A stretch of 64,000 bases of DNA. It comes from Watersipora subatra (lineage: Eukaryota > Bryozoa > Gymnolaemata > Cheilostomatida > Watersiporidae). The notes beneath the pieces were generated by a model. It did not search any database. It had not been told where the DNA came from and saw only the letters and a list, made by a program, of their open reading frames with translations. The position numbers and the translations under genes are program-made. The DNA lies in the NCBI RefSeq assembly GCF_963576615.1, contig NC_088714.1:4588001-4652000 (forward strand), given 5' to 3'. Positions within the stretch are counted from its first letter, which is position 1. Each line of letters opens with the position of its first letter. Positions 40,201 through 47,425 of this stretch are shown here, piece by piece.

Positions 40201-40440
40201 AAGTGAGGGTACATAACTTCTGCACCCATTCTTTAAAATTTAGTTTGTATTTTATTTGAAACTTCATTTTTGTAATTTGTGCAGGAAGTGATTGGAGGAA
40301 TGATGGATGCTGACTCGAGGCTCTGGAGAAAACCCAGAAAGGAGGCGTTTGAGCAGCAACGAAAAAAAGTGATGGATTTCGCCAAAATGTGGAAACCTTA
40401 CGATTTCACCAAACAACAGACGGAGAGTGATAGCGAATGA
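13204..40440 (+). CDS. CWF19L2: CWF19-like protein 2, spliceosomal factor (18 coding exons)
   Basis: Acts in post-splicing intron-lariat spliceosomes with lariat debranching, in the nucleus (family knowledge). Exons: 13204-13281, 13794-13904, 16217-16303, 19016-19105, 19600-19798, 20556-20695, 20919-21544, 21873-22006, 22324-22371, 24031-24125, 25127-25288, 27678-27857, 28150-28215, 28487-28690, 28903-29019, 30970-31128, 33053-33235, 40285-40440. They total 2835 nt, 944 residues plus stop, with all phases consistent. Landmarks: [10 protein letters not shown] (exon 2), a Lys-rich block (exon 3), RDDWMTM and ELNPYWK (exon 5), an RS block (about 263-425), [10 protein letters not shown] (exon 12), CwfJ C-terminal domain 1 (about 710-830, [22 protein letters not shown]), domain 2 (about 840-935, [20 protein letters not shown]), ending MWKPYDFTK. 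The start is set by similarity of MNFES to the family N-terminus. Exon 9's donor could instead be 18 bases further on, keeping frame. Confidence 0.95.
13305..13645 (+). repeat. Dispersed repeat family D, copy 1 (intron 1)
   Basis: This stretch and 20085-20365 in intron 5 are diverged direct copies of about 300 bp. Shared blocks include GTCATCAA followed by TGCACA-GCGCT and CGCCGCCAT/AGCCACCAT near the start, and AAAGATGGC, CGATA-AATGATGTCACAAAA and GAAGGATA near the end. I see no clear inverted ends and no coding capacity. The copy begins about 25 bp after exon 1, so the long open frame running out of exon 1 here is intron sequence. Confidence 0.65.
14184..15907 (+). repeat. 31-bp minisatellite in CWF19L2 intron 2
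   Basis: About 55 tandem copies of a 31-bp unit beginning CTTCAGTTGATTTGTTACGT and ending CTCTAGTCTTA. Most variation is ACG/ATG, CTCTAG/CTTTAG and TTACTT/TTCCTT. A 30-bp variant (GATTGTTACG, one T lost) occurs at 14841 and 15181, 340 bp or 11 units apart. The ACATCTTTA variant at about 15621 and 15807 is 186 bp or 6 units apart. These mark block duplications. The array fills most of the intron and is continuous, without unique spacers. Confidence 0.97.
16432..16565 (+). repeat. Dispersed repeat family E, copy 1 (intron 3)
   Basis: Resembles 39283-39430 in intron 17: both start CTAG-GATG-CCTGAT-TAGTATC and share TTAAATAAAT, TCTA-AACC and TACTAAT/TTCTAATGATT blocks. It is a diverged dispersed repeat of unknown type. 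Confidence 0.4.
16749..17543. mobile_element. TTAA-flanked long-inverted-repeat MITE, copy A (intron 3)
   Basis: A near-palindromic 795-bp element with termini ACCATAACTGTCA / TGACAATTATGGT, flanked by TTAA on both sides. The inverted arms exceed 300 bp and contain AAATCAGACACGCTGATT, CCAATCTTTATTTTGAGTAC and AGCTAGG blocks in mirror order. Copies B (34207-34993) and C (36146-36945) have the same ends and length. There is no transposase. TTAA target sites are typical of piggyBac-like and Kolobok elements; the superfamily is inferred. Confidence 0.85.
17740..18150. mobile_element. Palindromic MITE family P, copy 1 (intron 3)
   Basis: Element of about 410 bp with inverted ends: AGATTTTATCAGTAAGAATC at the left and the mirror GATACTTTCTGATAGAATCT at the right. 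Inside, TGTTTGAGGTGACCTGACTG mirrors AATCAGATCACCTCAAACAT. The centre has TTGCTATAGTTG motifs. A similar full copy lies at 52860-53303, with partial copies at 32283-32402, 43945-44236 and 50204-50385. Confidence 0.8.
19120..19350 (+). repeat. 25-bp imperfect tandem repeat (intron 4)
   Basis: About eight degenerate copies of a 25-bp unit near GCCATATATGGGCATATCAT plus GAGTG; the three central copies are nearly identical. Flanking units vary (AGCAGCATGTCAAGAG). The repeat starts just after the exon 4 donor. A looser repeat built on ATGTTGCAT-like words follows to about 19545. Confidence 0.8.
20085..20365 (+). repeat. Dispersed repeat family D, copy 2 (intron 5)
   Basis: Diverged direct copy of the sequence at 13305-13645, sharing the opening GTCATCAA block and the closing AATGATGTCACAAAA block. 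It probably comes from an old transposable element that entered two introns of the same gene. Confidence 0.65.
20919..21544 (+). CDS. CWF19L2: CWF19L2 exon 7 encoding an RS-rich block
   Basis: A 626-nt exon, the longest in the gene, encodes residues 236-443. It begins [17 protein letters not shown], matching the coiled-coil-like segment of other family members, then continues about 160 residues dominated by Arg-Ser and Arg-Asp dipeptides, ending in a Ser stretch ([16 protein letters not shown]) and SEISK. RS domains mediate contacts among splicing factors (family knowledge). The donor at 21545 (GTATAT, phase 2) is required: the stronger-looking donor at 21508 would create a stop in exon 8. 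Confidence 0.9.
21590..21745 (+). repeat. Degenerate tandem repeat of about 40 bp (intron 7)
   Basis: Four imperfect copies containing CATGTATTCATGA, GTGTA-CC and C-GA-A-CATGTATT words, directly after exon 7. There is no coding capacity. Confidence 0.6.
22510..23984 (+). mobile_element. TA-flanked TIR element, copy 1 (intron 9)
   Basis: Inverted ends CAGTAGGCGCTCCTACAA and TTATAGGCGTGTCTACTG, with TA on both sides, as in Tc1/mariner-type non-autonomous elements (superfamily inferred). Inner sequence includes TCCGTTCCAAGATC near the left and AAATCGAATCTGAGGACTTG near the right. Copy 2 (25743-27126) is in inverse orientation; copy 3 (35978-37395) is in the same orientation. This copy alone has a 16-bp minisatellite expanded at its right end. 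No transposase frame is visible. Confidence 0.8.
23355..23975 (+). repeat. 16-bp minisatellite inside TIR element copy 1
   Basis: About 38 copies of GTTATAGGAGGTATAC, with TGTAC, ACATTATAG and AAAG variants. The array ends directly at the element's right TIR (GTTATAGGCGTGTCTACTG), and the unit resembles that TIR's own inner bases. Homologous ends of copies 2 and 3 have only one unit-like stretch (CTCCTATAACGT and GGAGGTTTACATTATA), so the array appears to have grown from the TIR. Confidence 0.93.
25743..27126 (-). mobile_element. TA-flanked TIR element, copy 2 (intron 11)
   Basis: Ends CAGTAGAGGCTCCTATAACG and GTTGTAGGCGTGCCTACTG, flanked by TA. The left part matches the reverse complement of the right part of copy 1 (CTACATGAAAAATTCCATAT and AAAATCGATTTGAAT blocks), so it lies in the opposite orientation. 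The right end carries GGAACGGATTAGAC words, the mirror of copy 1's TAATCCGTTCC. Confidence 0.8.
27175..27345. repeat. AT-only palindromic low-complexity tract (intron 11)
   Basis: Made almost entirely of TTAATTA-type words (ATTAATTATTTAATTAAG and its mirror), giving many overlapping self-complementary segments. Directly follows the right end of TIR element copy 2. Confidence 0.7.
27395..27575 (+). mobile_element. Possible tRNA-like SINE fragment (intron 11)
   Basis: Contains a box-B-like GTGTTTGAGTCCC (about 27455-27467), preceded at tRNA-like distance by TTGGTGCAGATG. A related fragment near 30080-30145 shares TGTTACATT, GGTCT and GGTGTTTGAG. Box A is poor and I see no clear tail. Confidence 0.4.
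27858..28149 (+). other. CWF19L2: Probable GC-AG intron 12 of CWF19L2
   Basis: Exon 12 ends ...IKDM and exon 13 begins VQAEKM. Joining them in phase 0 uses the donor GCGAGT at 27858 and the acceptor TTTTTAG ending at 28149. The joined DMVQAEKM aligns without a gap to the family's DLVKNEKM. The GT four bases downstream (GTATTG) would need an AG six bases downstream of the normal acceptor, giving DMATEKM, one residue shorter and less conserved. GC-AG introns are a known minor class. Confidence 0.7.
29710..29767. repeat. Two overlapping perfect palindromes (intron 15)
   Basis: The first has 17-bp arms (GCAAACTATTCCATGTA and its exact mirror) around TTA, spanning 29710-29746. The second has 11-bp arms (GCATCAGCTAT and mirror) around a single A, spanning 29745-29767, sharing GC with the first. 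They could extrude as adjacent cruciforms or RNA hairpins; the arms are short for a microRNA precursor. Confidence 0.9.
30080..30145 (+). mobile_element. Second fragment of the same SINE-like repeat (intron 15)
   Basis: Shares TGTTACATT...GGTCT..CTGAA and CTGGTGTTTGAGCC with 27427-27467. Too short and diverged to type. Confidence 0.35.
31194..32030 (+). repeat. 20-bp minisatellite B in CWF19L2 intron 16
   Basis: About 42 copies of a 20-bp unit near GAGGTATGTACCGATGTACT, in exact register. Variants (CACCAATG, CACTGATG, TACCCATG, TACTCAG) recur with a 400-bp (20-unit) offset: the pair starting at 31261 is found again at 31661. Several frames are open on both strands only because the unit lacks stops in them. 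The array starts 66 bases after the exon 16 donor. Confidence 0.97.
32283..32402. mobile_element. Palindromic MITE family P, partial copy (intron 16)
   Basis: Right-half fragment: AGCGTTTCAACCGCAATCAA, TTTTGTAGAATTTATC and GGCGGTCAGATCATCAAA match the right arm of the copies at 17740 and 52860. Confidence 0.65.
32520..32870. repeat. Degenerate repeat interrupted by a TATATA palindrome (intron 16)
   Basis: Words such as GACCAATCATATGCTGTGGC and CCAATCATGTGCTTTGATAA recur at roughly 35-bp steps at 32540-32600 and 32760-32830. Between them, about 32600-32765, lies a run of TATATATACCTATGG and its mirror with repeated ATAGATTTAG/TTTACT words, a strongly self-complementary insert. Confidence 0.6.
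34207..34993. mobile_element. TTAA-flanked long-inverted-repeat MITE, copy B (intron 17)
   Basis: Ends ACCATAACTGTCACGCAC and GTGACAGTTATGGT with TTAA on both sides (34203-34206 and 34994-34997). Length 787 bp. The same mirror blocks as copy A (AAGTCAGACACGCTGATTCC and its inverse), with a central region of AAAGAGCGATAACAACGCTA type. Confidence 0.85.
35978..37395 (+). mobile_element. TA-type TIR element, copy 3, with a nested MITE (intron 17)
   Basis: Degenerate left end (GGTAGAAGCCCCTACAACG) and right end (TTATATACACGTTTATTG|TA). Left interior CCGTTCCAAGAACATTAATT and right interior AATCGTATTTGAGAACTTGC match copy 1 in the same orientation. TTAA MITE copy C sits inside it, so this element is older than that insertion. 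Confidence 0.7.
36146..36945. mobile_element. TTAA-flanked long-inverted-repeat MITE, copy C (nested)
   Basis: Ends ACCATAATTGTCACG and CATGACAGTTATGGT, with TTAA at 36142-36145 and 36946-36949. Length 800 bp. Inserted within TIR element copy 3. Confidence 0.85.
38110..38150 (+). repeat. GTGC/GTGT microsatellite
   Basis: A short run of GTGC, GTGT and GCAT words in intron 17. Confidence 0.85.
38228..38920. mobile_element. 693-bp TA-flanked TIR element (intron 17)
   Basis: Left end CTGTATATCCCCGCATATAA followed by GCCGA; right end TCGGTTTATATGC followed by AAGAATATACGG; TA on both sides (38226-38227 and 38921-38922). A second inner copy of the right motif (GATCGGCTTATATG) lies at 38878. The interior has an 87-codon open frame with no transposase motif, so it is probably non-autonomous. 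The TA duplication suggests Tc1/mariner-like mobilisation (inference). Confidence 0.7.
39283..39430 (+). repeat. Dispersed repeat family E, copy 2 (intron 17)
   Basis: Diverged match to 16432-16565, with the same opening CTAG-GATG-CCTGAT-TAGTATC and the same downstream order of AT-rich blocks. Confidence 0.4.
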
Positions 40441-40849
40441 ATGGTATAAACAATACATATACAGTTAGCATTCCTGCAGGTGTTGCGAGGGAGTTTTCAT
40501 GTAATGCTGCATTTACGCAGGACCAGTTTGTCTTTATTTTCTTATCTGTATGTATTTCAGTCGCACATGACTGCGCAATGTGTCACTAGCTGCTATTGTA
40601 AATATTTCATGGTACATAGAGTAAACATGGACAGCAGATAGGGCAGTTAGTCACAATCTGAACTGTCAAAGGTAAATATAGCGTAATAGGTCATTTGTAT
40701 ATGTATATTATACACTTGCACATCAGAATGTTATTATATTGTTTTAGGGGTCTTCCTAAACCTTCTATTTTGGTGATATTTTGTAACTGTCAATGTTCTT
40801 AATAATGACAAACACAACTTTTGAAATGTCAAATATCTACTTTCAATAA

Positions 40850-41090
40850 TTTCTTAGGAGATATGATCACTGATCTCTTAGGAGGCATGTATTTTTACTG
40901 ACTTTTTATGAGATATCTACTTTCGCTGATCTCTTTGGATATACATGCTTTCATTGGTTCCTTAAGAGGTATGTAGTATATTTTGATCTCTTATGAGGTA
41001 TTTATTTCACTGATCTCTTAGGATATGTGTATTTTCACTGATCTCTTAAAAGATATGCACTTTCACTGATCTCTTTGGCGATATTGTAAA
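40850..41090 (+). repeat. Degenerate tandem repeat of 27-30 bp, left part
   Basis: Seven or eight copies built on ACTTTCACTGATCTCTTAGG and AGATATGTA words, in the 3' flank of CWF19L2. The same unit resumes at 42395-42540, so unrelated sequence splits the array. Confidence 0.8.
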
Positions 41091-41530
41091 GGAAACTGCC
41101 AGTTCCCTTTTCTGCTCCACAAGAGTAAAGACACCGCTTGTAAGCAACCAGATAAACATAGAGCTTTGCAAGTATGAGTACATGTGATCAATGTGTGGCA
41201 TTACAACGAACCGCATGCAGAGGGACTGCCAGCTATATCTGCCTTCCTTGGCTCATCCTTATATGGATGCCCTCTTTCGTTAAGCTCTGCTCCTTGATCA
41301 TGTCTTTTCAGTTCCTTTGTGGGCTCCTCTCGGTCCTTTGCCGGCTCAACTTGTAGGCCGAGTTGACTTTGCACTTAATGACCGAAGGCTCAACTTGTAG
41401 GCCGAGTTGTCTTTGCACTTAATGACCGAGGGAGCCGTAGCCTGCCGAGGGAACCGTAGCCTGCCGACTTGTCCTGTTAGCCGAGTTGGCTATAATTATG
41501 CAATCAATCTGCTGATCGCGCATGCCACTA
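41091..41530. other. Non-repeat insert with a 45-bp tandem duplication
   Basis: Relatively GC-rich sequence between the left array and the TIR element. It holds two adjacent copies of a 45-bp unit (GGCTCAACTTGTAGGCCGAG...CACTTAATGACCGA, 41343-41430) followed by a doubled GCCGTAGCCTGCCGAG-like word. No gene recognised. Confidence 0.7.
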
Positions 41531-42338
41531 AAGTGATGGTCACAGGAGCGCCGAACCGAACTAATTGATGCAAAACGACGTCGCTGTCAGCTGTAAAAAG
41601 TTCGGCCGAAGACATTTCTGGTCGAAACGAACCATTTCGGTCCTGCTCGAAATTTCATGGCCGAACCCTTGCTTTTATTGGCCAATTAAAATTCTAGCGA
41701 GCATGCGTCACATTTCTTCTTACGTGCGTGTGAGCAAAGTTAAAAAAGAAATGGGACGATACTTTTATTTCGTTAAATAACATGAAGCAATTTACGACAA
41801 GGCTCACCCGGACATGTGATTGTGTTGCATAAATTTAAGATGTTGCGCTTAAGTTTTGCATAAATGTAAGAGAATGGTTGTGATTTTCTTTTGTGTAGAA
41901 TACAAGTAATGTGTCATATTCATCCTGATGAAGTATCGTTGACTGATTTATGTAAAACCACAGTACTATGATAAAGACTGTTTTTGTTTGTTATGTACTC
42001 ACATAGAAAAACATTCACATGTTAATAAAAAATATAATTATGTTGATGGGAAGATTTGGCAAAACCTTTGTATCGAGTGATTTATTTTGAGCAGCTGAAC
42101 GATCTTCTAATAAATCTGCTGTGTAATTATAATTTATAATTGTTCCTCAAAGTTTTTTGTTTATAATGGAAATATTTAACTCAAATACATAAAAACTACC
42201 AATGAAACAGTGTCCTGTCTCTATACGTATAGTATCTAAGAAGCGAAGTGACGTCGAATGCCGTGTGACATGTGCCACGAACTGAACCAGCCTCCGAACC
42301 GATCCTACATCGGTTCGATGCTCGTGTGACCACGCCTT
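41531..42338. mobile_element. 808-bp TIR element inside the split repeat
   Basis: The left end AAGTGATGGTCACAGGAGCG continues CCGAACCGA; the mirror of the right end reads AAGGCGTGGTCACACGAGCA and continues TCGAACCGA. The arms also share a GACGTC-GCT block further in. No transposase frame is seen. The terminal word resembles those of the elements at 55209 and 62327. Confidence 0.7.
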
Positions 42339-42394
42339 AAGTAGGACCTCTCAGCCGAAACCTTGGTGGGAGTGCTTGGTTGGCTTCCACCACA

Positions 42395-42545
42395 ATATGT
42401 ACTTTTACTGATCTCTTATGAGTCATGTACTTTCACTGATCTCTGATGAGTCATGTACTTTCACTGATCTCTGATGAGTCATGTACTTTCACTGATCTTC
42501 TAGGAGTAATGCACTTTCACTGATCTTCTCAGGGATATGGATTGT
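42395..42545 (+). repeat. Degenerate tandem repeat of 27-30 bp, right part
   Basis: Five copies of the same unit as 40850-41090 (GTACTTTCACTGATCTCTGA plus TGAGTCAT), better preserved than the left part. Confidence 0.85.
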
Positions 42546-45047
42546 TATAAAACCCAAGTCCATCATTTTTAGAATAACCAAATGTATCCAAGTGTAAGAC
42601 TTACACCTCAATTGTTAATAAAGTGTTTATAGCTTTTTCTCTTAATAATAATTGTTTTGTTATTGCGTATTGCGTACGAAACCACTGGAACTCTAACCAT
42701 CATATAGCTGCAGCTGAAAGAAAGGTAGTAAATTTCTCAGCTCTTGGGAAGGTAGTGAGCGGAGTCCCGTACCTCACCTTATGTCTGTTATCTTTAGTTA
42801 TGCACTATTGTAGTTGTCGATGCTGCCTTATTTTAAACCAAACTTCGTCATCAATCGATGCCAATGCGATGAGCCATACTTAGACTTGGTTGTATTTGCA
42901 TACCCACGCATGTCTCCGAATAATTGCTGTTTTATATAGCCTTTCATTTCTCAGCTTCATTCGTCTTTTGTACTCTAAAGAATTGTGGCAGCTATTCTCA
43001 GAGGGCCTACTGGGCTTCCATGTTTTACATGTTGCTTCCTGTGCGGAGCGTCTGTTTTTTAGCCAGGTTGTATTTGTATTGTTGCACTCGACAATTTGTC
43101 TTATCTACGGAAGGTCAGGAGACAGTTCATCAAGTGGCACATCTATGAATCCCCTTGAGATGAAATACCTTGATTCACATGGCTTCAGTATTTGAGTTCT
43201 TCGTAAAAAATCAATAGCATCAGTCTTCTCAGAATTTAATATTTCTTTGGGAAACCGTTACATGGTTTCTTTCTCAAGGATCTTCTTTCTATGGATTTTC
43301 GACGGTGGCATGAGATTACTGCTTTGAACAGGTTAGAAAGATCCTAGAATCAATGGTGAAAAAACCTGAGCTTTCTAGGTTACTTTTACAGTCAAAGTCT
43401 GTCGGTTCTTTCTCAATGTAACGAACAATTGGCTGGTTGCTCCGCTTTACTATTCCTATCTAATCCGTTACTATATGTACCCTCAATTGCACCTAAACAC
43501 AGGTCAAGGTCGGTGTGTTGAAGTAATCATTGTCATTTTGTCCAAATCTCGGTTTCTTTCCAGTTCGCATGTGAGAGAACAATAGACAGTTTAGATTCAA
43601 GTAGCTATATCTTGCTCATTGGGAACAGTCAGTTTTCATTACAAATTTCATTACATATACAGCTCATGCGGTACTGTAGTTTGTACCAAATACCATGGCT
43701 GAGATAAAACGCTAGATCTAAATGTCGAATTAAAAGATTGTATCAGTTCAAGCAATTTTTTGCATACTGTTTTCGATGACTGAAGAGACAAGAAACTTGA
43801 AGGTAAACTTACACCATTGAAGAGATGTAAATGAAAATAATACCAATATAGAGCTAAGATATAAAGTTTCAATTTGATGTAATCTTTATCTCAGTAGACC
43901 TACCCAGTCTAAAGACATAATATTTTGAGTGAAATAATTTTCTGGAAAACTCAGATTCAAGCGGAAGTGCGACTATGATGTCTAAAGTTGCAAAGAGGCC
44001 GACAGTTATAGAGGCGCTTATTGCTGCAACTTAAACACAATAGGCAATATCAATTATAGCAATGATAGCAACTATGATGTCATTTCGGCACATCTATTTT
44101 TTCTTCTGAGCGTTTTAACCTCGATCAAGTTTTGTCGACTTTACTCTAAAAACATCGTAGCAGTCAAATCATCTCAAACATTTAAAACGGTCTCAAATAA
44201 TAGAAACATACCGATAATTTCTGAAAATCTAGTGAATTTTTGTGTGAGCTCTTCTTTAAAACAGTGTTGTGGTGTACGACTGATACTTTCTCAAACAAAT
44301 CAATTCGTTTGAGAGAGTGTCAGTCATGGGTTGGTAAAAAGCAACGCGAGTCAGTTATCAGATTGAACTTATCAAACTGTTTGTTTAGTAACTGCAAAAA
44401 TTGTCACCTCATTTAGTTGACCCTCGATAATGTTCTAAAGTGTTACATACGCATGGCGCCGAGCTTCAGACTGCATAATCCTGATAGCGCTCCAATGTCT
44501 TACGACACTTACAGAAAGACAAAGTCGTTATATTACTTTACTGGAGAGGTTGTTTATATGTTCATTTATATCTTGGCAATAGCTCCATAATTAGTTATTG
44601 TCACAATGGTTAAGCCGAGTTTCTCCAGAACAGAGGAAAATAAAATTCATCAATATGCACTCCACTGGTTTTCAAACAAGACACGCAGTTTCTATCCACC
44701 TATATGAAAGTTTAAAAGAGAGCAGGTCTTTTGGTGTAGGTACTATCACTATGTTTCTTTTATAAATGTACGTTTTTGTTTACCATCAAGAATCATGATA
44801 TCACCAAATACCTCATCGCTCAAAAATATCACTTCAAAAAAATCTTCAACTAGGTCAATCAAATGCTAAGAAAGTCCGTCAGGTCTCAAAATCGGTAAAC
44901 ATTGGTGGCGACTAAATATAACTAACGATTCTCTTGTTAGCGTCTTCGTTGCTCTAATATCAGGATGCACAAAAAATGATGAGAATGTAGCTACCTTGAC
45001 AAGTTCATATGCCACAACACAAAGTACACAGTAAAGGTAAAGGTTAC
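42546..45047. other. Interval without a recognised gene
   Basis: Open frames up to about 100 codons (42623-43195, plus) show no domain I recognise. Translation of the minus strand at 43195-42890 is charged and largely open, and could be a decayed retroelement fragment, but no motif supports this. Palindromic family P occupies 43945-44236. Confidence 0.4.
43945..44236. mobile_element. Palindromic MITE family P, partial copy
   Basis: Carries the middle (AAGTGCGACTATGATGTCTA, GTTGCAAAGAGGCC) and right arm (GAGCGTTTTAACCTCGATCA, GCAGTCAAATCATCTCAAAC) of the family. The left arm is missing. Confidence 0.7.
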
Positions 45048-45302
45048 CTAGTAGGAGCCAAGGCTGTGGCTTCTTGTTCCTGTTGCAATACGATATCTCT
45101 CACAAGCTGTAGCAATACTGAGTTTCTGATCCCTGGGAAAGAGTGACTTTGAATTTCCAGGTTTCAATGGTTCATGATAGTTCTTCATGGACAGTTCAGT
45201 CGTTGTCACCGATTCATTTTGAAGAATATTCTGACATAGAATAAGAAAATAAATTACTAATAAAGGGTAGACTTTGACAACAAAGCTGGATTTATTTGTC
45301 AT
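45048..45302 (-). CDS. Possible small secreted protein (84 codons), unrecognised
   Basis: An ATG-started single-exon frame on the minus strand. Residues 1-10 (MTNKSSFVVK) precede a hydrophobic core (VYPLLVIYFLILC), which looks like a signal peptide or signal anchor. The remainder has an N-glycosylation sequon (NES), a charged middle and one cysteine (TACERYRIATG). There are no dibasic cleavage sites or amidation signals, so it does not look like a standard neuropeptide precursor. An AT-rich TATAATATG-like word lies about 45 bp upstream. The stop TAG directly abuts a GTAACC, so a splice donor there is conceivable. I do not recognise a family; a random ORF remains quite possible. Confidence 0.25.
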   Translation of the reverse strand: MTNKSSFVVKVYPLLVIYFLILCQNILQNESVTTTELSMKNYHEPLKPGNSKSLFPRDQKLSIATACERYRIATGTRSHSLGSY

Positions 45303-45479
45303 AGCGGTATGTTACATTTGCTCTGTGTGCTACGGTATACATATTATACTAAGGTATATATTTGTAGTATAATTAGTGTATTGAGCACTCGCTATTGGCT
45401 ATTCTTTTTTATTATTTATGGAACTAGTGTTTCTCAGGACAATATATTTATATGCAAAGTATCTATCTAATTTTACTCT

Positions 45480-45763
45480 TTATGTTATTGGCATTGGGTG
45501 GTATATATAGATTTATGAATACCTAAATATATATACCTAAATATGTATATATATGTTTATGTATTTATAAAAATATTTATATATATATATCATTTAATGT
45601 CCATATCATACAGAGTAAATGCATATATGTATATATACGTATCAATATCAGTTGAGATCTACAGCCTGATGACTGCAAGCACGAAACTGACAGTAGCTAA
45701 CCAAGATAACCATTCTATTTAATTCTCTACTAATTTATATATGTATAGATATATATATGTAGG

Positions 45764-45803
<40 letters not shown>

Positions 45804-46260
45804 GGCCTATATATATATATATATATGTAGGCCTATATATATAATATATGTATTAGTAAAAGCGTAAGATTCGAGCAGAGTGCTCAATGATAAAATCAGA
45901 GTAAGTTAAAATCAATAAAACAGACTATAACTTTAGATTAATTTAAACACTATTTAGTGTTTTATCTAAAGTTATTGTCTATTTTATTGATTATATATAT
46001 AAGATTTATTGGCCTACATATATACATATATATATATATAGATATCTAAAATCCTACATATATACGTGTGTATAAAATAGATAATAAAAGAGCAGTGTAA
46101 AATTTGATATAATTTGATCTCCACTTCAATGAAACTTCGAGCACTTTTATGGACAACGGGATACAATTCTGATTATATACGTGTGTATATATAAGCCTAT
46201 ATACATATATATATAATAAAAAGTAAAATTAAAATAATTATATATATATCCCACTTGTAG
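45480..46260. repeat. AT microsatellite-rich region with an embedded hairpin
   Basis: Long (AT)n runs, with GTAGGCCTATAT repeated at 45759-45840. Within it, 45910-45992 forms an 83-bp imperfect hairpin: AATCAATAAAACAGACTATA pairs with the mirror TGTCTATTTTATTGATT, with an inner AAACACTATTTAGTGTTT palindrome. Words such as GTGCTCAATGA near 45880 and CGAGCACTTT near 46137 face each other and may mark ends of an AT-targeting MITE. Confidence 0.75.
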
Positions 46261-46959
46261 AGGAAATTTAAATGTGCCAGTTTGTAAGAGCAGATGTAAT
46301 TCATATACCGGTAGTCATTAGAGCGTTGGGTGCAATAACACTTCGGCATCACATGTGGCTTATCCATACACCAGCAACAATCAACATGAGTGAGTTGCAG
46401 AAAAGTGCGCTATTGAAGATGCCTAAGATCTTGAGGCGAGTGCTTAAACTCCCTGGTCTCTGGTAGGAGACCCGAGTTTGAGTAAACATTTCCAGCCATA
46501 AACTAGAGTGAGCAAACAGTTTTATATATGCATGTATATATGGAAGTCTTACTCTGTCTGTTGTATGTCTGACCTTTAAAAAAACAGTTTCTCATCATGC
46601 ATGCGAATAACTTTTTATTATTGCTGCTAATTTAGCGAGTTAACCAACAACTCTAGCGTTAGTAGCATACCTCAACATGCGTGACATAATGAGCGAGGTT
46701 TGTAATCAGTCATATCAAAGACTGATTGTTATTGGTCATTCCCAGGTCTCACAGGACTATAGCTGGCCACGCATGTACCAGCGGCAATATACTCGCTGCA
46801 TGCTTCAACTGCGCAGGTTGTGCATGCCATAACAGACGTCATAAGGTAATCTAGAAGAAAATTGTGGGGTTGGAAACAGTTGTACTTTCGCATAGTGTAT
46901 CATTTATGAGTGCGTATGACTTGCAGTGTAATATTGGGCAGTATATACATGTATAAATT

Positions 46960-47425
46960 TTAGCAGGTAACTTTAAATAATAAATGTTTAGTAGCATGTA
47001 GCTTTAGATATTAAATTTTTGGTAGCATGTAACTTTAGATATTAAATGTCTGGTAGCATGTAACTTTAGATATTAAATGTTTGGTAGCATATAACTTTAG
47101 ATATTAAATGTTTGGTAGCATGTAACTTTAGATATTAAATGTTTAGTAGCATGTAACTTTAAATAATAAATGTTTGGTAGCATGTACCTTTAAATTTTAA
47201 ATTTTTGGTAGCATGTAACTTTAGATATTAAATGTCTGGTAGCATGTAACTTTAGATATTAAATGTTTGGTAGCATGTAACTTTAGATATTAAATGTTTA
47301 GTAGCATGTAACTTTAAATAATAAATGTTTGGTAGCATGTACCTTTAAATTTTAAATTTTTGGTAGCATGTAACTTTAGATATTAAATGTTTGGTAGCAT
47401 GTAACTTTAAACATTAAATGTGGTT
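46960..47425 (+). repeat. 31-bp minisatellite, unrelated to the intron 2 array
   Basis: About 15 copies of a 31-bp unit, GGTAGCATGTAACTTTAGAT then ATTAAATGTTT. The variant block TTTAGTAGCATG...AATAATAAATG recurs at 47141 and 47296, a 155-bp or 5-unit offset. Intergenic. Confidence 0.95.

Larger units (their letters stand above)
33236..40284 (+). other. CWF19L2 intron 17 (7 kb) and its repeat load
   Basis: The longest intron in the gene. It holds TTAA MITE copies B and C, TA-flanked TIR copy 3 with copy C nested inside, a GT/GC microsatellite (38110-38150), a 693-bp TIR element (38228-38920), family E copy 2, and a GAT triplet run at 39177-39196. Between these I see only AT-rich sequence without coding motifs. 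Confidence 0.7.

Noticed and set aside
42623..43195. Overlapping 74-101-codon frames as a gene
   Set aside because: No recognisable domain or splice support on either strand; a decayed retroelement cannot be excluded but is not supported.
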